A stretch of DNA of 38,573 nucleotides from Bacteroides sp. 43_108 (GTDB lineage Bacteria; Bacteroidota; Bacteroidia; Bacteroidales; Bacteroidaceae): positions 1-38,573 of the forward strand of contig MNQS01000104.1 in NCBI GenBank assembly GCA_001915545.1, read 5' to 3'. Below are positions 33,842 through 38,573 of this stretch, in pieces. The translations under genes and the position numbers were made by a program. The notes beneath the pieces are model-generated. The model was given only the letters and a program-made list of their open reading frames with translations. It did not search any database and was not told the origin of the DNA. Positions within the stretch are counted from its first letter, which is position 1. The number at the start of each line of letters is the position of its first letter.

Positions 33842-34035
33842 ATGGATGTATACCCAGCTCTTCTGTTCTTTAAGAATGCGGTGCTTGCACTACAAATATT
33901 TTGGCATGATAAACTATTGGATGTGAAGGCAGGAGCTTGCTTATGCAAGCACAGACAAACGGGCATCATCTGCATTCTTATGTTCTTTTGTTCTTCTGTC
34001 TGAATAAAAAGAACTATCATTAGTACTACCATGTC
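33842..34035. repeat. Spacer block E, copy 3 (diverged)
   Basis: TGGATGTATACCCAGCTC start, a shortened GCACT region, the GAGCTTGCTTATGCAAGC palindromic segment, and a TTCTTCTGTCTGAA end. Confidence 0.62.
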
Positions 34036-34150
34036 GTCATTCCTGGCCAGGACCAGGAATCTAATGATCAAGAACTGTAGGATGCGTTATTTTATCACTG
34101 ACATTTATGCTTACGTTAAGATAAAATGCCTTGTCTTAGTCAATAATGAC
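34036..34150 (+). repeat. Element A, copy 14 (decayed right arm)
   Basis: The left arm is intact (GTCATTCCTGGCCAGGAC), but the right arm reads ATGCCTTGTCTTAG and TCAATAATGAC, so it no longer pairs well. It is the last copy and the boundary of the island. Confidence 0.78.
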
Positions 34151-34217
34151 ATCATAGGGACAATACTAGTACTTTATTCATTTTAAGAAACAAACACAAA
34201 TAAAGTTGTGCAAAAAT

Positions 34218-34258
34218 AAAAAGGTATAGAGCTATAAAAACAAGCTCTATACCTTTTT
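34218..34258. terminator. Strong bidirectional terminator
   Basis: AAAAAGGTATAGAGCT and AGCTCTATACCTTTTT are perfectly complementary over 16 bp with a 9 nt loop. It lies 23 bp beyond the stop of the - strand lipoprotein gene and also closes the repeat island from the left. Confidence 0.93.
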
Positions 34259-34281
34259 AGAAATTATGAAGATGTTATAAA

Positions 34282-35289
34282 TCAATATATTGAACTAAAC
34301 AAAAGAGGTACATTGTTCATGTAATCCAAAATATAGAGGTACTTCATGATATCATCGTGCGAAACCTGATCAATTACGATTGCCTCTACAGAAACCTTTT
34401 TGCCATTGCGCGATATAGTTGGAACCTTTCCGAACATTTCCATATAGTCATCAAGACTTTCTTCCATGGACAATTCAAAAGCAATAGCCCAAGACTCTGA
34501 AGGCAAAGTAAGTGTTGTTACAAACTTTGAAACGTATCCGTTGCTGAAGTCAACATCTACTTCGTATGTTGCACCTATACCGTAAACGTCTGTACATTTG
34601 TACTTACCGGTTGCCTCATCCCATGTACCAAAAAGGAAAGATGTAGGAACTTCATAACCAAATCCGTTTGCCCAGAAGTTTGTTGCAACTTTAATCTGAG
34701 CTGCAGTCTTGCCTCTAAAGTTGTTTATCTTGACATAAATAACGTTCTTATTGTATTCAACATCGTACTTAAGAACAAAGTTGTCAACACCACGAGTAGT
34801 TCTTGCAAATTTCTTTGCAACGTCTACAACCTTCTGACAAGACAAAGATGTTGTGTATTCTGGAAGCTGTGCATATGATTCATCAGGATATACAGGATCT
34901 TCCAAATCATCACCAGAGTCGTCATCTTCAGAAACCCATGTACCATTTTTGAAAATTTTGCTCAGATAACGAGCTTCAGACTCTGATTCGCACACGATGT
35001 TGTAGACCGCATTGTCACATACTCCATTCTTGAAACTGAAGGCAAAATAAGAAGGTTGATCGTAAGTAGGCTTGTATGTCACAATTCCATTCAATTCAGA
35101 ACCAAGCCACCCCTGAGAAGGCAAATCACCGCTGACCAAACCATCCTGATCGCCCGCACTACTTCCGCCTCCATTGTCGTCGTCACTGCTACATGATGTA
35201 AAAGACACTGCTGTCAAAAGAGCTACAGCAACGCACATGCTCCAGGCACCAAATCTTGATGCAGAAGATTTCAGAAAATCGATTTTCAT
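34282..35289 (-). CDS. Hypothetical lipoprotein
   Basis: 335 residues from the ATG at 35289. The signal peptide has a hydrophobic core (MCVAVALLTAVSF) and the lipobox-like SFTSC, followed by SSDDDNGGGSS, a typical Bacteroidetes surface-exported lipoprotein linker (acidic residues shortly after the Cys). The mature part has repeated short beta-strand-like stretches, Gly and aromatic residues, and no catalytic motif that I recognise. The open frame extends upstream to 35430, but those residues lack a signal. A candidate promoter is at 35515-35546. Function unknown. Confidence 0.82.
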   Translation of the reverse strand: MKIDFLKSSASRFGAWSMCVAVALLTAVSFTSCSSDDDNGGGSSAGDQDGLVSGDLPSQGWLGSELNGIVTYKPTYDQPSYFAFSFKNGVCDNAVYNIVCESESEARYLSKIFKNGTWVSEDDDSGDDLEDPVYPDESYAQLPEYTTSLSCQKVVDVAKKFARTTRGVDNFVLKYDVEYNKNVIYVKINNFRGKTAAQIKVATNFWANGFGYEVPTSFLFGTWDEATGKYKCTDVYGIGATYEVDVDFSNGYVSKFVTTLTLPSESWAIAFELSMEESLDDYMEMFGKVPTISRNGKKVSVEAIVIDQVSHDDIMKYLYILDYMNNVPLLFSSIY

Positions 35290-35514
35290 AATACTAAAAT
35301 TAATGTCCTCCAGTTCCATAAAGACTTGAAATTTCCCATTGAGACGCAGAACTGTCGTTAAACGTATATATATTGAATCATCATAGAGCCAAGCAACTAT
35401 GATTTTTTCATGCAGATGCAAAATCATCAATTGCCGAACTGTTGAAAATCACCAATAAATGCGCACGAACGTCCCCACTTATGTTTTTCACTTTTATGTT
35501 CATCAAACTATCGG

Positions 35515-35546
35515 CAAATATAATCTTATAAAACAAAAAGCCCAAA
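35515..35546 (-). promoter_or_regulatory. Candidate Bacteroidales promoter for the lipoprotein gene
   Basis: On the - strand, TATATTTG (35522-35515) fits the -7 box TAnnTTTG and TTTG (35546-35543) lies 20 bp upstream as a -33 box. It would give a leader of about 220 nt. It overlaps the terminator of the upstream gene. The remaining gap 35290-35597 shows no gene. Confidence 0.4.
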
Positions 35547-35572
35547 CCTTTAAACAAAGTTTGAGCTTCCGT
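35534..35572 (-). terminator. Terminator after the S41-like gene
   Basis: Read on the - strand, AAGCTCAAAC pairs with GTTTGGGCTT (one G-U pair) and is followed by TTTTGTTTT. It lies 26 bp past the stop of the S41-like gene. Confidence 0.8.
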
Positions 35573-35597
35573 ATATATTAAAATGAAAGGAATTCTG

Positions 35598-36908
35598 CTA
35601 AATGGCCAATAATGCTGTCAATGCGGCATTAAGTACAACTTCTTCCAAAGATCCATAATCATTAAGATAGATATATTCGAGTTCATCTATCTCTATATCC
35701 GGAGAGATGCCCCCACCGTAGTTATAATCACCAGAAGAATCGGCAACATAGGCGACTGCAGGACAAAGAATGAAGCCGTAGCCTCCATCGTAAGGCATAG
35801 TCATGACGTTCTGCCCCATTGTGGAAGTGCCGACAACCACAACATTTGAGGCCCCAAGAGTGGTACGAAGCGAATGGATGAGCCACTCGGCCGCTCCACA
35901 AGTATATCCGCCTGTTATGATACACACTTTTGAAAGTCCGAGACCGTTGCCACCTGTCAGTGAGCCATCATACAAATATGATTTATTGGAGTCGGCATTG
36001 AGACTATTCCAATAAGTTTGGCAAAAAACAGAGCCATAATATGAAGATGAAACAATGTAGGATGCCAACTGAGCGGCGCAATCTATGTCGCCGTATGAAC
36101 AATTGCGAAGATCGAGCACAAGGCCAGCAACTGAATGACGCTTGAAATCTGCAAAGATTTCATTCAGTCTATCCATATAAGGAGTACCGGTAAATTCCGT
36201 TTCGTCAGGACCTTTAACCATACGGTTATCCATAAGATATGCAAAACGTACGCCGTCTATATCGTAAATGGAATCGACCATGAACGGAACATCTTCGACA
36301 TACTCTGAAGCCGAAAGATCAACGGTATCCTCAGATACCCAATAGACTGTGGCTTCTTCGAGTATGTAACCAATACGTCCGACAGCTATTTGGGTAGCCT
36401 TACCGTTTTCGAGAAGTGTTGCATTGGAAGTATTGATGCGCTCTCCTCCGACAGAAGAAATGAAATCGTTGCGCTTCAATCCGCATTCATAAGCAGGCGA
36501 ACCGGGATATACCATCGTCACACGTGCATAAGTGCGATTAGTGCTTCCTGTCGGATCGGACTGCAATACAAAATCAATACCATAACTGGACTTATGATTG
36601 AAATGGCCACGCTGATGAGGATCGGCATCGTCGTCACTCTCTATGCAATATGACCAAGCATCTGTCTGTCCGTACGGAAGTTCGGAAGGTTTGATACGTG
36701 ACAGAAATTCGGAAGGCTCGGCAAAATAATCTTTCCAGCCAAGTGAAGAAATGCTGTCATTCCAAAGATAATACTGACGCATGGCGGTCTCAATCCAATG
36801 AGTTCCTGCCGTCAGCTCCTCATATTCGTGTGTGCGGTCTTCACCGCAGGATGTCAATAAAGATGTTCCTGCAAGCAACGACAGCAATATGACGTATGGT
36901 CTTTTCAT
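35598..36908 (-). CDS. S41 peptidase-like lipoprotein with altered active site
   Basis: 436 residues from the ATG at 36908. MKRPYVILLSLLAGTSLLTSC is a lipoprotein signal (lipobox LTSC, Cys21). A PDZ-like segment lies near 130-175 (VYPGSPAYECGLKRNDFISS, then VGGERI). The S41 core is present: GLVLDLRNCSYGDIDCAAQL near 275, and IITGGYTCGAAEWLIHSLR near 330-348. In active S41 proteases this last strand reads T-x-S-A-S-E with the catalytic Ser; here the position is Gly338, preceded by Cys337. The catalytic Lys of the later GK motif is Gln366 (MGQNV). The protein is therefore probably a non-catalytic or altered member. It is likely anchored to the outer or inner membrane, facing the periplasm or outside. 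Confidence 0.85.
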   Translation of the reverse strand: MKRPYVILLSLLAGTSLLTSCGEDRTHEYEELTAGTHWIETAMRQYYLWNDSISSLGWKDYFAEPSEFLSRIKPSELPYGQTDAWSYCIESDDDADPHQRGHFNHKSSYGIDFVLQSDPTGSTNRTYARVTMVYPGSPAYECGLKRNDFISSVGGERINTSNATLLENGKATQIAVGRIGYILEEATVYWVSEDTVDLSASEYVEDVPFMVDSIYDIDGVRFAYLMDNRMVKGPDETEFTGTPYMDRLNEIFADFKRHSVAGLVLDLRNCSYGDIDCAAQLASYIVSSSYYGSVFCQTYWNSLNADSNKSYLYDGSLTGGNGLGLSKVCIITGGYTCGAAEWLIHSLRTTLGASNVVVVGTSTMGQNVMTMPYDGGYGFILCPAVAYVADSSGDYNYGGGISPDIEIDELEYIYLNDYGSLEEVVLNAALTALLAI

Positions 36909-36932
36909 AATCGTAAGTCTTTTTGTTGTCTG

Positions 36933-36940
36933 CAAAGTTA
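36933..36940 (-). promoter_or_regulatory. Candidate -7 box for the S41-like gene
   Basis: TAACTTTG on the - strand fits TAnnTTTG, 25 nt before the ATG. No clear TTTG was found at the -33 spacing, so support is limited. Confidence 0.35.
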
Positions 36941-36983
36941 ACAATAAATGCAAGACTCTGCACATCGAAGACAGCATTGTGTG

Positions 36984-37736
36984 CTAGAGGCTGTAGAACC
37001 TGTCAAGCAGATTCTTGCGATAGGACTTGCTTATCTTCACATCTGCCTCTTCGAAAGGGAAGTTCATGACTATGCGTGTTTCTTCAATAGTATTGATGAA
37101 ATTAAGATTTACGATATACATCTTATGTACCTGCACGAAGTCGGGACTTTGAGCTACAATAACGTCTGATGTCGTGGTACGACGCAACGGCATGGAAGAA
37201 CCGTCGTCGAGAAAAGCTTCCCAAACCTTACGTCCTGCCTGAAAACGGAAATATCCGATGTTGTCAACACGTATCAGCTTCTTGTTGTATATGGTATTTA
37301 TAAGCAGTACACGCTCTTTTGAAGACGGTGCATCCTGAAAGAAAGTATCAGGATGCTCCTGAACGGCATCGCGCTTCTCGACATAACGCTGCAGGCATGA
37401 TTCAAGGTCTGAATGGTTCAGAGGCTTGAGAAGATAATCAAAAGCTTCCAGACGCAAAGCTTCGATGGTATAATTGTCGTAGGATGTAAAAAAGACAACA
37501 CTCATACACCAATCCACACCATTACGAACAGATCTCAAGAATGACAGGCCGTCCATTTCGGGCAACTCGATATCGAGAAACAGCAGGTCCGGCTTATTTT
37601 CCAATATGGCTTTCTTTCCATCACAGCAGTTGGTAGCAGAAGCCACAATTTCGAAATCTTCATGAATGGCCAAATGCATGTTCAACAGCTTAATTGAATT
37701 TATATCGTCATCTATAATAACAACTTTTGTTTTCAT
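36984..37736 (-). CDS. LytTR-family response regulator
   Basis: 250 residues from the ATG at 37736 (an upstream ATG at 37748 would add MGNI). The receiver domain (residues 1-120) has the acidic pair in KVVIIDDDINS, the phospho-acceptor Asp in DLLFLDIELPEMDGLSFL, the Thr/Ser in VVFFTSYDN, and the Lys in DYLLKPLNHSDLE. The C-terminal LytTR DNA-binding domain covers about 150-250 (GYFRFQAGRKVWEAF and FVQVHKMYIVNLNFINTIEE). It would be phosphorylated by the LytS-type kinase encoded just upstream on the same strand. The target genes cannot be read, but the S41-like gene lies 75 bp downstream. Confidence 0.93.
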   Translation of the reverse strand: MKTKVVIIDDDINSIKLLNMHLAIHEDFEIVASATNCCDGKKAILENKPDLLFLDIELPEMDGLSFLRSVRNGVDWCMSVVFFTSYDNYTIEALRLEAFDYLLKPLNHSDLESCLQRYVEKRDAVQEHPDTFFQDAPSSKERVLLINTIYNKKLIRVDNIGYFRFQAGRKVWEAFLDDGSSMPLRRTTTSDVIVAQSPDFVQVHKMYIVNLNFINTIEETRIVMNFPFEEADVKISKSYRKNLLDRFYSL

Positions 37737-37840
37737 AATATTACCCACTCTTTTTAATCTTTACTACTTCTTTGATTAACCTGATACAAACAGAGCTGTA
37801 TGTTCTCTGATAAAACTATCAATATATTGATCCTTAAATA

Positions 37841-38515
37841 TTACTTTATCTCAAAACTATAATTCTTAGGTATAGTAAGACTAGCACAATAAATAAAGGT
37901 TTTAAATTCCTCATCGTATCCGTATTCATAGAAACGGTAGTTCATCTTACCGACATTACGCTCATTGAGCAACTGAATAGTCTGGGAAACGACACGCAAA
38001 CCAACATGAACTCTCTTGTCGGAAGAATGATCGCCCTGCTTGCGTCCGTTGTTGAGAACTTCGACAAGGGTATCGTCATCACGGTCTGTAACTCGGATCA
38101 CCAGTTTCTTGTATACATCGGGAGACAATCCCTTGAGTCCGTGCTTCATGGCATTCTCCACAAAAATCTGCACCATCATGGAAGGAAGCATTACCGACGA
38201 CGGATTCAAGCCATCGGACAAGCGTTTGTCGTAAATGAAATTAGGACCGACGGCACGGCTCTCCACAGAAACATAGAGATCGATGAAATTGAGCTCGTCA
38301 GAAAGATTTATGCAGAATCGTCCGGCCAGTTCCTGACCCTGACGGAGAAGTTCTACAAGCACATGAAGCTGACTGGCACGCCCCTGTGCTGTGGCAAATT
38401 CTTCATGGTTGAGCGCATTATATATGAAATGCGGGGTGATTCGGTTTCGGATGTTCTCCATGCGAAGCTTAACTATTAGGGTGTCCAGTTCTACGTTCCT
38501 AAAAACGTAGTACAA
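37841..38515 (-). CDS. LytS-type sensor kinase, catalytic part only (no membrane segment)
   Basis: 224 residues. The phosphoacceptor region IRNRITPHFIYNALNHEEF (His at about residue 29) is the His_kinase domain (PF06580) pattern. The ATPase N box is FVENAMKHGLK, and NNGRKQGDHSS followed by HVGLRVVSQTIQLLN gives the G-box region. LytS kinases normally carry several membrane segments or a sensor before this domain; here an in-frame TAA lies at 38546-38548, and the only candidate starts are a TTG at 38515 or an ATG after the first 18 codons. Either the gene is 5'-truncated or disrupted, or the kinase is soluble. The gap to the regulator is 104 bp. Confidence 0.78.
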   Translation of the reverse strand: MYYVFRNVELDTLIVKLRMENIRNRITPHFIYNALNHEEFATAQGRASQLHVLVELLRQGQELAGRFCINLSDELNFIDLYVSVESRAVGPNFIYDKRLSDGLNPSSVMLPSMMVQIFVENAMKHGLKGLSPDVYKKLVIRVTDRDDDTLVEVLNNGRKQGDHSSDKRVHVGLRVVSQTIQLLNERNVGKMNYRFYEYGYDEEFKTFIYCASLTIPKNYSFEIK

Positions 38516-38573
38516 AACGCCCTCGTTATTGTTAATACAATGCTCTTAAATTCAATGCTTTAATAAGCAAAAC

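Overview
The window looks like part of a Bacteroidales chromosome (Bacteroides/Prevotella group). Supporting signs are an fkp gene (the fused fucokinase/GDP-fucose pyrophosphorylase typical of gut Bacteroidales), Bacteroidetes-type lipoproteins with an S41 peptidase relative, a LytS/LytTR pair, an IS66 element, A-rich leaders without Shine-Dalgarno sites, and candidate TAnnTTTG promoters. The genus cannot be fixed from sequence reading alone.

Region 1 (1-16.3 kb) is an AT-rich surface-polysaccharide (capsule or O-antigen) operon on the + strand. It holds a Wzx flippase, a Wzy-like polymerase, six glycosyltransferases, a hexapeptide acyltransferase, two pyruvyl-transferase-family proteins and two 4Fe-4S proteins of the F420 hydrogenase beta-subunit family. 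Several genes overlap by ATGA, so translation is probably coupled. A complete IS66 element (6075-8770) interrupts the operon 20 bp before a glycosyltransferase start codon.

Region 2 (16.3-19.4 kb) has a small unknown gene, a dense hairpin array, a WecG/TagA-type glycosyltransferase, UDP-glucose dehydrogenase and a cupin.

Region 3 (19.4-34.3 kb) is a repeat-rich island. The GDP-fucose genes gmd, fcl and fkp, a secreted glycosidase-like protein and a RhuM-like/Doc pair sit as isolated genes separated by about 6 kb of modular repeats. Fourteen copies of a ~115 bp element (A) all point the same way; both ends are hairpins and the ends are inverted repeats of each other, as in REPIN or MITE elements. 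Seven arrays (B) contain short hairpins with different stems joined by a constant AGGTAAA linker. Blocks C, D and E fill the spaces between. The RhuM-like/Doc pair is bracketed by a 47 bp direct repeat, the second copy of which lies upstream of fkp.

Region 4 (34.3-38.6 kb, - strand) encodes a lipoprotein, an S41-like lipoprotein that appears to lack both catalytic residues, a LytTR response regulator and a LytS-type kinase without a membrane part.

Together the genes suggest a cell that makes GDP-fucose both de novo (gmd, fcl) and by salvage (fkp) and has UDP-glucuronate available for surface glycans. The least explained content is the repeat system.
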